In this document: positions 1 through 10,197 of the stretch, piece after piece
Layout: each line of letters opens with the position of its first letter
Numbering within the stretch: the first letter of the stretch is position 1
Source: Bradyrhizobium sp. ORS 285
GTDB taxonomy: Bacteria; Pseudomonadota; Alphaproteobacteria; Rhizobiales; Xanthobacteraceae
Length of the DNA stretch: 64,000 nt
NCBI RefSeq assembly: GCF_900176205.1
Contig: NZ_LT859959.1
Location: 3,741,001-3,805,000, forward strand
Direction of reading: 5' to 3'
Notes under the pieces: generated by a model
Database searches by the model: none
The model's input: only the letters and a program-made list of their open reading frames with translations
Told to the model about the DNA's origin: nothing
Program-made: the position numbers and the translations under genes

Positions 1-972
1 TTCATTCCGGACATCGAGCGCATCTGCAAGCTCGTCCCCTTCACCCGACAGACGCTGTTCTTCACCGCGACCATGCCGCCGGAAATCCGGCGCATCACCG
101 ACGCCTTCCTGCACAATCCGCAGAAGGTCGAAGTCTCCAAGCCGGCCACGACCGCGATCACTGTTACCCAATTGCAGGTGCCGTCGGGACGCGAGGCCCA
201 TCAGAAGCGCGACGTGCTACGCCGTCTGCTGCGCGAGGCCAAGGACCTCAAGAACGCGATCATCTTCTGCAACCGCAAGCGCGATGTCGCCATCGTGCAT
301 AAGTCGCTGCAGAAGCATGGCTTCAGCGTTGGCGCGCTGCACGGCGATATGGACCAGTCGGCGCGCACGGCCGCGCTCGACCAGTTCCGCAAGGGCGAGC
401 TGCCGTTGCTCGTGGCCTCCGATGTCGCGGCCCGCGGTCTCGACATTCCCGAAGTGAGCCACGTCTTCAACTTCGACGTGCCGCATCATTCCGACGACTA
501 CGTTCACCGCATCGGCCGCACCGGTCGTGCCGGACGTACGGGAACGGCGATCTCGATCGTCGCTCCGGCCGATCAGAAATCAGTCACCGCGATCGAGAAG
601 CTGATCGGGCAGAGCATTCCCACCATCGAAGGCAACTACGAGGTGCAGGAGTCCTCGCACGATGACGAGCAGCGGGAGCGCCGTCCGCGCGATGCCTCTC
701 GCCGCAGCCGGAGCAAAACGTCGCGAGAACGCGAGCCGCGTGAGCGTGAGCCCCGTGAACGGGAACCGCGCGAGCGTGAGCCGCGTCCGGTCGCGGCATC
801 GCCACGTCCGGCAGCGTCAGCACCTTCGCGGCCTGCGCGTAGCGAGCAGCCACGTCATGAGCAGCCGCGCAACGAGTCGCGTCGGCCGCGGCGTGACCAC
901 GACAACGAGCCGGCCGATCATTCGCACCTGCCCGCTTTCCTGCTGCGCCCCGTCCGCGCGCCGTTGCCCTGA
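1..972 (+). CDS. DEAD-box RNA helicase, C-terminal part (5' end outside window)
   Basis: The frame is open from the first base, so the gene starts upstream; 323 residues are visible. Helicase motif III appears as FFTATMP near residue 22. It is followed by IIFCNRKRDV, by motif V (VASDVAARGLDIPEV) and by motif VI (YVHRIGRTGRAG), which complete the RecA-like domain 2 of an ATP-dependent RNA helicase. After about residue 200 the chain becomes a low-complexity Arg/Glu/Pro tail with repeated REREP units, typical of RhlE-type helicases that bind RNA through a basic tail. The N-terminal Walker A and DEAD boxes are not in the window. The likely role is RNA unwinding in ribosome assembly or mRNA decay; the exact subfamily is inferred. 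Confidence 0.93.
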   Translation, partial: FIPDIERICKLVPFTRQTLFFTATMPPEIRRITDAFLHNPQKVEVSKPATTAITVTQLQVPSGREAHQKRDVLRRLLREAKDLKNAIIFCNRKRDVAIVHKSLQKHGFSVGALHGDMDQSARTAALDQFRKGELPLLVASDVAARGLDIPEVSHVFNFDVPHHSDDYVHRIGRTGRAGRTGTAISIVAPADQKSVTAIEKLIGQSIPTIEGNYEVQESSHDDEQRERRPRDASRRSRSKTSREREPREREPREREPREREPRPVAASPRPAASAPSRPARSEQPRHEQPRNESRRPRRDHDNEPADHSHLPAFLLRPVRAPLP

Positions 973-1308
973 TCGAGTGAGGGTTCCGAGCTATCAGTTG
1001 GCTTGGAACTCTGCTCTCTCGGCTCTTGAACTTCACATAAGTTAAGCGCGTTGATCGCACTCCTCAGCGATGGTGCATCGTTGATGCGAAGCGAGATGTC
1101 CTGCGACGAAGCGGGGACGCAGTGCTCGCGAAACGGCACGCTTATGTAGCTCATTGCACATATACGCGACCGCCATGTTGTAAGCGTTGCTTGACGCTTC
1201 TCCGTGACTCTACGGCCGTATTTACCCCTGGTTCACACACGTCCTTTAGCTTGGCCGGCATTAATTATTTCATTGTTGTGACGGCGACGCGGGCGATTGG
1301 GAGAACCT
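973..1308. other. Intergenic region, no gene seen
   Basis: About 335 bases separate the helicase stop from the diguanylate cyclase start. Short open frames here have no recognisable protein. The stretch from about 1140 to 1275 is AT-richer than its surroundings and probably holds the promoter of the downstream gene. No clear terminator was seen after the helicase. Confidence 0.5.
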
Positions 1309-2379
1309 GTGGTGGTCAATGCGCTTGACGAACACGAACGCACGCTGGCCTACGCCGAGGTCGCGCTCAGCCAGATCAAAACGCTGCGCCACCTGGCCAA
1401 CCCGCGCAACTACGAGATCTGGTACGTCTATGCGACGGGCTACAACGCGCCGCTGAACGAGGTGATCAACGAGACGCTGTCGCGCAACGGCAAGCTGTCG
1501 CAATCCGAGCTCGACCAGCTCTACGAATCCTACCTCACGCATCTCAAGACATCGGACCGCATCGACAAGGTCGGCGCCCGCGTCGTCGGCGAGATCGACG
1601 ACCTCATGGGCATGCTCACGGATGCTCTCGGCCGGACGGCGAGCTATGATGCGAGCCTCGCCGGCGCCGATCGCATGCTTGCATCGGCCACCAGCCGCGA
1701 GCAGCTCGTCGACATCATCGAGGCGCTCGCGCATTCGACCAAGCAGATGCGCGAGACCAACCAGGTGCTCGAGGAGCGCCTGTCGCTATCCAAGGACGAG
1801 ATCAGCGGGCTGCAGCAGAGTCTGGAGGCAATCCGCGCCGAGAGCCTCACCGATCCGCTCACTGGCCTCGGCAACCGCAAATATTTCGATCGCATGATCG
1901 AGACCACGGTGCAGACGGGGCTCGCCACCAGTCAGCCGCTCTCGCTGCTGATGTTCGACATCGATCATTTCAAGTCGTTCAACGACTCCTATGGCCACCT
2001 CACCGGTGACCAGGTGCTGCGCCTCGTCGGCATGACCCTGAAGCATGCGATCAAGGGACAGGACATCGCCGCACGCTATGGCGGCGAGGAATTCGCCGTC
2101 GTGCTGCCGAACACCTCGCTACGACAGGCGCTGACGGTCGCCGACCAGATCCGCCGTGCGGTCACTGCCAAGGAGCTGAAGAAGAAGTCCACAGGCGAGA
2201 TCCTGGGGCGCGTGACGATTTCAGTCGGCGTGTCGATGCTCCGATCCGGCGATGATACAGACGCGTTGATCGAGCGTGCCGACGCCTGCCTCTACGCGGC
2301 CAAACGCAACGGCCGAAATCGCGTGGTCTGCGAAACCGACCCTGAATACGCCGCAGAGACGCGCGGCCAGGTCGCGTGA
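1309..2379 (+). CDS. GGDEF diguanylate cyclase
   Basis: This protein makes cyclic di-GMP from two GTP molecules. The C-terminal half is a GGDEF domain: DPLTGLGNRKYFD opens it, and the active-site loop is GGEEF at about residues 258-262. The product-inhibition site five residues upstream reads KGQD instead of RxxD, so feedback inhibition may be weak. The N-terminal 170 residues form a soluble helical region without membrane segments; I do not recognise a named sensor in it. Start choice: TTG at 1297 is in frame, but GTG at 1309 has GGAGA five bases upstream and is preferred. Length is about 356 residues. The neighbouring genes do not suggest an operon. Confidence 0.9.
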   Translation: MVVNALDEHERTLAYAEVALSQIKTLRHLANPRNYEIWYVYATGYNAPLNEVINETLSRNGKLSQSELDQLYESYLTHLKTSDRIDKVGARVVGEIDDLMGMLTDALGRTASYDASLAGADRMLASATSREQLVDIIEALAHSTKQMRETNQVLEERLSLSKDEISGLQQSLEAIRAESLTDPLTGLGNRKYFDRMIETTVQTGLATSQPLSLLMFDIDHFKSFNDSYGHLTGDQVLRLVGMTLKHAIKGQDIAARYGGEEFAVVLPNTSLRQALTVADQIRRAVTAKELKKKSTGEILGRVTISVGVSMLRSGDDTDALIERADACLYAAKRNGRNRVVCETDPEYAAETRGQVA

Positions 2380-2407
2380 CGGACACGCGATAGTCCGATC
2401 CTCGATC

Positions 2408-3001
2408 TCAGCGGCGTCTGGCCGACGGAGCACGGGACGTACGAGCCCGCTGCTTTGCAGCTTTGCCGGTCGCTTTGGCGGACTTCGCCTTTTTCGGCTT
2501 CGCCAGCGTCTTCTTGGCCGCAGTCTTTTTCGCCGACGTCTTTTTCGCCGGGGTCTTTTCTGATCCCGACCGTTTTGGCGCGGTCTTCTTCAAGGTGCTG
2601 GCCTTTCCAGCCGAGCCCTCATTTCGTCCGGTAGACGGCTCGCGGCGCTTTCGGGACGTCGCGCGCTGCTTCATCCGCTTGGCCAGCGCTGCCGTTTGCG
2701 CGGCGCCAAACGCCTCCCTCGCCCACAGCGTGAACTCGTCGCTATCGTCGAACAGATGCGCGGGGACCTGCCAATAGGAGCGAACTGTCATCGATCGCGC
2801 CCTTGTCTCGTAGGAGAACGGCTTGGAGCCCGCGGCTTCGAACTTGGCAAAGCTCGCTTCATCAGCGCGCAGATAAAGCCCGCTGCGCAGCGCCAGAGCG
2901 AAATTGATGCCATCGGCAGAGATGCCGAAGCCGGAGAACATCCGCCGGATGGTGACCGGTCCGAAGCCGGCGAACAGCTCCTCGAGATATTCGCGATCCA
3001 T
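2408..3001 (-). CDS. TfoX N-terminal domain protein with histone H1-like tail
   Basis: Residues 1-100 match the TfoX N-terminal fold (family known from competence regulators), with the characteristic GPVTIRRMFSGFGIS and a later region around FSYETRARSM. From about residue 110 the protein is almost only Lys, Ala, Arg, Ser and Thr, with KKTSAKKTAAKKT-type repeats like bacterial histone H1 tails. The tail suggests DNA or RNA binding; this is inference. The gene converges on the diguanylate cyclase and is separated from the suf operon by that operon's terminator. Total length is 197 residues, about twice a bare TfoX_N domain because of the tail. Confidence 0.8.
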   Translation of the reverse strand: MDREYLEELFAGFGPVTIRRMFSGFGISADGINFALALRSGLYLRADEASFAKFEAAGSKPFSYETRARSMTVRSYWQVPAHLFDDSDEFTLWAREAFGAAQTAALAKRMKQRATSRKRREPSTGRNEGSAGKASTLKKTAPKRSGSEKTPAKKTSAKKTAAKKTLAKPKKAKSAKATGKAAKQRARTSRAPSARRR

Positions 3002-3029
3002 CGCGGCGTGACCTCCGGCCGGGACGATT

Positions 3030-3052
3030 CAAAAACGCATGATGCGTTTGTC
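3030..3052 (-). terminator. Rho-independent terminator of the suf operon
   Basis: Read on the minus strand, AAACGCA-TCA-TGCGTTT forms a 7-bp hairpin with a 3-base loop and runs into five T residues. It lies about 75 bases after the sufA stop codon and before the TfoX-domain gene, so it should end the suf transcript. Confidence 0.55.
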
Positions 3053-3126
3053 GGCCTGCCGAGGCCAGCCTGTCAATGTCGCGAACACGACAGATGTGCC
3101 GGATATGCCGGGTCGAAATCCGACGA

Positions 3127-3525
3127 TCAGACCTCGGCGGGCTTCAGCTGCACCGACTCGCCGCAGCCGCAGGCGCTGATCTGGTTCGGATTGTTGAAGA
3201 CGAACTGCGCCTGCATCTTGTCGGTCTGGTAGTCCATCTCGGTGCCGAGCAAAAACAGCACGGCCTTGGGATCGACCAGGATCTTGACGCCCTTGTCCTC
3301 GACGACTTCGTCGGTTGGCCGGATGTCATGGGCATATTCGACCGTATAGGACTGGCCGGCGCAGCCGCCGTTCTTGACGCCGACCCGCAGGCCGATGATC
3401 TCGGACTCGGCACGCGCGGTCAGCTCACGGATGCGCGTCGCGGCGGCATCGGTCAGCCGCATCACCTGCGGACGGGGCCGCGGCTTGGGCTTACTGGCGA
3501 CTGGCGTGTTGGTCATATCGGTCAT
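3127..3525 (-). CDS. sufA: SufA-type iron-sulfur cluster carrier
   Basis: This is an A-type carrier of the HesB/YadR/IscA family that passes Fe-S clusters from the Suf scaffold to target proteins. The three conserved cysteines are present: C55 in NGGCAG, and C119 and C121 in the C-terminal SACGCGES. The N-terminal 20 residues are a Pro/Lys extension. It is the last gene of the suf operon, 52 bases after the DUF59 gene. The length of 132 residues is normal. Whether it is closest to SufA, IscA or ErpA cannot be settled from sequence alone; operon context favours SufA. Confidence 0.93.
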   Translation of the reverse strand: MTDMTNTPVASKPKPRPRPQVMRLTDAAATRIRELTARAESEIIGLRVGVKNGGCAGQSYTVEYAHDIRPTDEVVEDKGVKILVDPKAVLFLLGTEMDYQTDKMQAQFVFNNPNQISACGCGESVQLKPAEV

Positions 3526-3577
3526 TTGGTCAATCCCGGCGGTGGATCAATCCCGCCCACCATTCAAACTTCGTGCC

Positions 3578-3949
3578 TCACCACATGTTGAGGACGAGGC
3601 GGGCCTCGTCGCTCATCCGGTCCGGAGTCCATTGCGGCTCCCAGACGATGTTGACGCTCACCACACCCACGCCCGGGACACTGGCAATGGCGTTCTCGAC
3701 CATGGTCGGCAGTTCGCCGGCCGCCGGGCAGTTCGGCGTCGTCAAGGTCATCACCACATCGACGCTGCGATCGTCCTTGATATCGACCTTGTAGATCAGG
3801 CCTAGCTCGTAGATGTCAGCCGGGATCTCCGGATCGAACACCGTTTTCAACGCGGCGATGATCTCACCCGAGAGACGCTCGGTCTCCTCTGCCGGCAGCG
3901 CCGACTGCGTTTCGACGGACTGAGTTTTGACTTCGGCCGTGTCGGTCAT
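3578..3949 (-). CDS. sufT: SufT-like DUF59/MIP18-family Fe-S maturation protein
   Basis: A 123-residue single-domain DUF59 (MIP18) protein. Family hallmarks are DPEIPADIYELGLIY and the TLTTPNCPAAGELP segment with the conserved cysteine. SufT proteins help mature Fe-S proteins when demand is high. The frame is open further upstream, but the ATG at 3949 is the natural start: it overlaps the sufS stop as ATGA, indicating translational coupling. Residues 1-30 are a variable lead-in rich in Thr, Glu and Val. Function is from family knowledge and operon position. Confidence 0.9.
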   Translation of the reverse strand: MTDTAEVKTQSVETQSALPAEETERLSGEIIAALKTVFDPEIPADIYELGLIYKVDIKDDRSVDVVMTLTTPNCPAAGELPTMVENAIASVPGVGVVSVNIVWEPQWTPDRMSDEARLVLNMW

Positions 3950-5193
3950 GCAAACAAATCCCGCGCCTTGATCAGTGCCTGTGCCAGCTGATCGACCTCT
4001 TCCCTCGTATTGTACATGCCAAACGAGGCCCGGCAGGTCGCCGTGACGTTGAATCTCTCCAAAAGCGGCATCACGCAATGTGTGCCCGCGCGCACCGCGA
4101 CGCCCTGGCGGTCGATCACGGTGGCGACATCGTGCGCATGCGCGCCCTTCATCTCGAACGAGATCACCGGCCCCTTGCCCTTGGCGGTGCCGATCAGCCT
4201 GACCGAATTGATCTCGCGCAGCCGCTCCTGGGCATAGGTGAGCAGGTCGTGCTCATGCGCGGCGATGCGCTCCTTGCCGACCGAGTTGACGTAGTCGATC
4301 GCAGCGCCGAGCCCGACCGCCTCGACGATCATCGGCGTGCCCGCCTCGAACCGGTGCGGCGGATCGCCATAGGTGACGACATCGCGCGACACCTCGCGGA
4401 TCATCTCGCCGCCGCCATTGTAGGGGCGCATCGCGGCGAGCAGATCGTATTTGCCGTAGAGCACGCCGATGCCGGTCGGCCCGTACAGCTTGTGGCCGGT
4501 GAAGACGTAGAAGTCGCAGTCGATGTCCTGGACGTCGATCGCAAGATGGACGGCGGCCTGGCTGCCGTCGATCAGCACGGGGATGCCCCGCGCATGCGCG
4601 ATCCGGACGACCTCCTTCACCGGGACCAGCGTGCCCAGCATGTTGGACATCTGCGTGATCGCGACGAGCTTCGTCCTCGGCGTCAGCAGCTTCTCGAACT
4701 CGTCGATCAGGAAGTTGCCGTCGTCGTCGACTGGCGCCCACTTGATCACGGCGCCCTGGCGCTCGCGTAAGAAATGCCACGGCACGATGTTGGAGTGGTG
4801 CTCCATGATCGAGAGCACGATCTCGTCGCCCTCGCCGACATTCGGACCGCCCCACGACGACGCGACGAGGTTGATCGCCTCAGTGGCATTGCGGGTGAAG
4901 ATGATCTCCTCGCTGCGCCGCGCATTGAGGAAGCGGGTCACGCGCTCGCGGCCGCCCTCATAGGCTTCGGTCGCGGCGTTGGCGAGATAATGCAGGCCGC
5001 GATGCACGTTGGCATATTCGCTGGTGTAGGCCTGCGTCATGCGATCGAGCACCGCGCGCGGCTTCTGCGCGGAGGCGGCGTTGTCGAGATAGACCAGCTT
5101 CTTGCCGTAGACCTTGAGCGCCAGCGCCGGGAAATCCTCGCGGATGCGGGCGACGTCGTAGGACCCGTTGGAAACGGCCGGATGCGTGCTCAT
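3946..5193 (-). CDS. sufS: SufS cysteine desulfurase (class II)
   Basis: PLP enzyme that takes sulfur from L-cysteine and supplies it to the SufBCD scaffold. The PLP lysine lies in FTGHKLYGPTGIG and the catalytic cysteine in RAGTHCVMPL, the class II layout. The protein has 415 residues, normal for the family. The start at 5193 (MSTHPAVSNG) overlaps the sufD stop as ATGA, and the stop overlaps the next gene the same way, so sufD-sufS-sufT are translationally coupled. A second, class I desulfurase heads the same operon (10151). Confidence 0.96.
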   Translation of the reverse strand: MSTHPAVSNGSYDVARIREDFPALALKVYGKKLVYLDNAASAQKPRAVLDRMTQAYTSEYANVHRGLHYLANAATEAYEGGRERVTRFLNARRSEEIIFTRNATEAINLVASSWGGPNVGEGDEIVLSIMEHHSNIVPWHFLRERQGAVIKWAPVDDDGNFLIDEFEKLLTPRTKLVAITQMSNMLGTLVPVKEVVRIAHARGIPVLIDGSQAAVHLAIDVQDIDCDFYVFTGHKLYGPTGIGVLYGKYDLLAAMRPYNGGGEMIREVSRDVVTYGDPPHRFEAGTPMIVEAVGLGAAIDYVNSVGKERIAAHEHDLLTYAQERLREINSVRLIGTAKGKGPVISFEMKGAHAHDVATVIDRQGVAVRAGTHCVMPLLERFNVTATCRASFGMYNTREEVDQLAQALIKARDLFA

Positions 5194-6512
5194 GCGCGGC
5201 CCTCCAGCCAATCCTGGGCGGTCGCAATCACGCGCTCGCGCAGGCCATCGTCCTCGATCGCCTCAATGGCCTCGCCAACGAAGGCCTGGATCAGCAGCGC
5301 CTGCGCCTGCTTCTCGGGGAGGCCACGGGCGCGCAGATAGAACAGCAGGCTGTCGTCGAGCGCGCCGGCGGTGGCGCCGTGCCCGCAGGAGACGTCGTCG
5401 GCGAAGATCTCGAGCTCCGGCTTGGAGTCGGCCTCGGCCTCGTCGGACAGCAGCAGTGCCCGGGTCATCATCTTGCCGTCGGTCTGCTGCGCGTCGGGGC
5501 GGACGATGATGCGTCCCTGGAACACCGAATGGGCGCGATCGTCGAGCACGGCGCGGAAGTTCTCGCGGCTGGTGCAGCCGGGCACGGCGTGGTCGACCAC
5601 CAGTGTCATGTCGCCATGCTGCTTGTCACGCAGCAGGTTGACGCCGTTAACGATCAGCTCACTGGATTCGCCCGCTAGCGTGAAGAACGCCTGCAGCCGG
5701 CTGACCGCGCCGCCGCTGGTCATGTTGAACAGGCTGAGCTTGGACTTGGCGCCGACCGTGAACAGCTCGGAGGAGATGTTCACCGCATCGGCGGCATCGC
5801 GCATCAGACGGATGTGCGACAGCTGGGCGCCGTCGCCGACCCAGATCACGCCCGTATCGTTGGCCTGATAGGCGGCAACGCCATCAGCGGCGATGGACGT
5901 CTCGACCAGCGTCGCGCGAGCGCCCTGCCCGACCTTCACATGCGAGCGGCTGTAGCGTGCGGCCTTCGAAGTCGTGGCGACGTGGATCAGGTGCAGCGGT
6001 GCAGACAACTGGGCACCATCGGCCACCGTGACCACGACGCCATCGGTCGCAAGCGCCGCGTTCAGCGACAGCATTGGATCGGTGGCCTTGGTCAGCAGCA
6101 GGTCACCGCGGGACTCGTTCGAGGCCTCGTCCAGCACCGCGCGCAACGTACGCACGGTGACGCCCGCCGGAAGCGCGGCGAGGTCGGACAGTTCGGCTGC
6201 GACCACGCCATCGACCAGCACCAGCTTGGCCGCGCCGTCGATCGCGACCAGGGCGATTGCTGCTTTCGCCTTCGCCAATGCAGCCGCATCGGGCGCACCG
6301 GCCAGCGGCAGCACCTCGCGCACCAGGGCGCGCAAGTCCGTGTACTTCCATTCCTCGATGCGCCGGTGTGGCAGGCCGGTGCGTTCGAAGGCCGCGAAGG
6401 CCTCGCGCCTGACATCCGCCACCTTGCCGGCGCCGGGCAGCCGGCCCTGTGCGGCAGCGAACACGCTGCTCGCCGCCGGACCGCTGTCGTTCTTGACCAG
6501 AGCTACGTTCAT
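5190..6512 (-). CDS. sufD: SufD, Fe-S assembly scaffold subunit
   Basis: SufD partners SufB and the ATPase SufC in the cytosolic SufBC2D complex, where clusters are built. The 440-residue protein has a helical N-terminal part and a long beta-helix core. The C-terminal region contains the typical GHGATAGALDDSLLFYLRARG segment with the conserved His, close to the end near residue 380. The start is ATG at 6512; a GTG one codon upstream is also in frame. It follows sufC by 23 bases. Confidence 0.95.
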   Translation of the reverse strand: MNVALVKNDSGPAASSVFAAAQGRLPGAGKVADVRREAFAAFERTGLPHRRIEEWKYTDLRALVREVLPLAGAPDAAALAKAKAAIALVAIDGAAKLVLVDGVVAAELSDLAALPAGVTVRTLRAVLDEASNESRGDLLLTKATDPMLSLNAALATDGVVVTVADGAQLSAPLHLIHVATTSKAARYSRSHVKVGQGARATLVETSIAADGVAAYQANDTGVIWVGDGAQLSHIRLMRDAADAVNISSELFTVGAKSKLSLFNMTSGGAVSRLQAFFTLAGESSELIVNGVNLLRDKQHGDMTLVVDHAVPGCTSRENFRAVLDDRAHSVFQGRIIVRPDAQQTDGKMMTRALLLSDEAEADSKPELEIFADDVSCGHGATAGALDDSLLFYLRARGLPEKQAQALLIQAFVGEAIEAIEDDGLRERVIATAQDWLEGRA

Positions 6513-6535
6513 CACAGATCCATTCCGGCCAGCGA

Positions 6536-7288
6536 TCAGGCCGCGTCTTCGAACTGGGCGTAACCGGACGCCTCCAGCTCGAGCGCGAGCTCCTTGCCGC
6601 CGCTCTTCACGACGCGGCCCTTCGACATCACGTGAACGACGTCGGGCACGATGTAGTTCAGCAGCCGCTGATAATGGGTGATCACGATCATCGAGCGCTC
6701 CGGTGAGCGCAGCGCGTTGACGCCGTCGGCCGCGATGCGCAGCGCGTCGATGTCGAGGCCGGAATCCATCTCGTCGAGGATGCAGAGCGACGGCTGGAAC
6801 AGCGCCATCTGCAGCACCTCGTTGCGCTTCTTCTCGCCGCCGGAGAAGCCGACATTGACGCCGCGCTTGAGCATGTCCTGCGGAATGCTGAGCTGCTTGG
6901 AGATCTCTCGCACCTTCTTCAGGAAGTCGGGCGTCGAGTACTCCTCCTCGCCACGCGCCTTGCGCTGGGCGTTCAGCGCGGTGCGCAGGAACGTCATGGT
7001 GGCGACGCCGGGGATCTCGACCGGATACTGGAACGCCAGGAACACGCCTTTGGCGGCGCGCTCGTCCGGCGCCATCGCCAAGAGATCCTCGCCCTTGAAC
7101 AGGATCTCGCCCCCGGTCACCTCATAGCCCGGCTTGCCGGCGATGACGTGGCTCAGCGTCGACTTGCCGGAGCCGTTCGGCCCCATGATCGCATGCACCT
7201 TGCCTTCGTCGATCGTCAGCGTCAGGCCGTGAAGGATCTCGCGCTCCTCGACGCGGACCTGCAGGTTCTTGATTTCGAGTAGTGCCAT
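6536..7288 (-). CDS. sufC: SufC, Fe-S assembly ATPase
   Basis: ABC-type ATPase of the SufBC2D complex; it powers the conformational change of the SufB-SufD scaffold and is not a transporter. Walker A is GPNGSGKS at residues 36-43, the signature is FSGGEKKRNE, and Walker B is LCILDEMDSGLD, all with the SufC-specific wording. Length is 250 residues, standard. It lies between sufB and sufD. The 119 bases between sufB and sufC are longer than the other gaps in the operon and hold no gene. Confidence 0.97.
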   Translation of the reverse strand: MALLEIKNLQVRVEEREILHGLTLTIDEGKVHAIMGPNGSGKSTLSHVIAGKPGYEVTGGEILFKGEDLLAMAPDERAAKGVFLAFQYPVEIPGVATMTFLRTALNAQRKARGEEEYSTPDFLKKVREISKQLSIPQDMLKRGVNVGFSGGEKKRNEVLQMALFQPSLCILDEMDSGLDIDALRIAADGVNALRSPERSMIVITHYQRLLNYIVPDVVHVMSKGRVVKSGGKELALELEASGYAQFEDAA

Positions 7289-7407
7289 GGTTTTCTCTTC
7301 TATCTGTCCCTCGTCCTCTCGGAGCGCCGCAGGCGCATCGCGAAGGACCGAGGCTCACAAAGCGGATGCTGGAGAAGGCCGCGCGGCGGCCCTCTCGGAA
7401 GGCGGCC

Positions 7408-8904
<1,497 letters not shown>

Positions 8905-8987
8905 TCCATCCTCCGCTCGCGGTTTCAAGGACCGCGGTGGACATCTCTGGAACCGTCTTACGACGTTTCGCAGACGAAATCACGCCC

Positions 8988-10151
8988 TTAGAATCGCTCA
9001 AGCGCTGTTTCGTCACGTCCTTTAAGTAGGGTCATCGACAGCTTTCGCCAAGCCTCGACGGCCCGATCGACCTCCGCTGACGTCGTGGACCAGCCCAGAC
9101 TGAGGCGCACCGCTCCCTGGGCGGCGGCGGAACTGGCGCCCATGGCCTCCAGCACGTGCGAGGCCTGAACCTTCCCCGAGGAGCAGGCCGAACCGGAAGA
9201 TACTGCAATACCTTCAAGATCGAAGCCGATCACGGCGGTTTCGGCCTTCAGCCCGGGTGCCGTAAACAGCGTGGTATTGGGCAGCCGCGGGGCATCGGAC
9301 GAAAAGACGGTAACGCCGGCCGTCTTACGCAGGCCGGTCTCCAGATTGTCGCGGAGCGCCGTAAGCCGGGGGAGATCCGCCTCAAGTCCCGCCAGAGCCG
9401 CGCCCGCCGCGGCGCCGAAGCCGGCGATCCCAGCCAGATTTTCGGTTCCGGCGCGGCGCCCCCGCTCCTGGCCGCCGCCCCTCAGGACCGGGATGACGTC
9501 CTCGACCCCGGCGCCCAGCACCAGCGCGCCGACACCCTTGGGGCCTCCGATCTTGTGCGCAGAGACTGTCACAAGATTTGCACCCATCTGGTTGATATCG
9601 AGAGGAATTTTGCCGAACGCCTGGATCGCGTCGACATGCAGCAGGCCGCCGGCCTGGCTGACGATCTCAGCGACTTGCGAAACCTGTTGAAGCACGCCGG
9701 TCTCGTTGTTGGCCCCCATCACCGAGACCAGCGCCGGCGGACCGCCGGCCAGGAGCGCTGCCAGCCGGCCGAGATCGACCACGCCGGACCGATCGACCGG
9801 GATTATCTGCACCGCCTCCGGCGCAAACCGGCCGCCGGCCAGCACCGAGGCATGCTCGACCGCCGAGACCAGCAGCCGCTCCACCGGTCCGGCCGGCGCC
9901 TTCAGCCCGGGGCTCAAGGCCAGCGTATTGGCCTCCGTGCCGCCGGAGGTGAACACGACGCGGCGTGCGACCGTGCCGAGGCCGCGGGCGATCGCCGCGC
10001 GGGCCTCTTCCATCATCCGCCGCGCCTTGCGGCCTTCATCGTGCACCGACGACGGATTGCCGACGAGATCGAACGCGGCCAGCATCGCCGCGCGCGCCTC
10101 GGGCCGCAGCGGCGTGGTGGCATTCCAGTCGAGATAGACGCGATCCGGCAT
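8988..10151 (-). CDS. Class I (NifS/IscS-like) cysteine desulfurase
   Basis: PLP-dependent desulfurase. The PLP lysine is in VSAHKIGGPKGVGALV and the catalytic cysteine is in SSGSACSSG, the flexible loop of class I (NifS/IscS) enzymes. The start MPDRVYLDWNATTPL at 10151 matches the usual family N-terminus; the frame extends 45 bases further without support. It heads the suf cluster, which also carries the class II enzyme SufS. It begins only 46 bases after the acyltransferase stop on the same strand, so read-through from that gene is possible. No iscR-type regulator lies beside it. Confidence 0.93.
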   Translation of the reverse strand: MPDRVYLDWNATTPLRPEARAAMLAAFDLVGNPSSVHDEGRKARRMMEEARAAIARGLGTVARRVVFTSGGTEANTLALSPGLKAPAGPVERLLVSAVEHASVLAGGRFAPEAVQIIPVDRSGVVDLGRLAALLAGGPPALVSVMGANNETGVLQQVSQVAEIVSQAGGLLHVDAIQAFGKIPLDINQMGANLVTVSAHKIGGPKGVGALVLGAGVEDVIPVLRGGGQERGRRAGTENLAGIAGFGAAAGAALAGLEADLPRLTALRDNLETGLRKTAGVTVFSSDAPRLPNTTLFTAPGLKAETAVIGFDLEGIAVSSGSACSSGKVQASHVLEAMGASSAAAQGAVRLSLGWSTTSAEVDRAVEAWRKLSMTLLKGRDETALERF

Positions 10152-10197
10152 GGCCTCTCTTACCACCTTGTGCGACCGCGCCAATCGGAACCGCATC

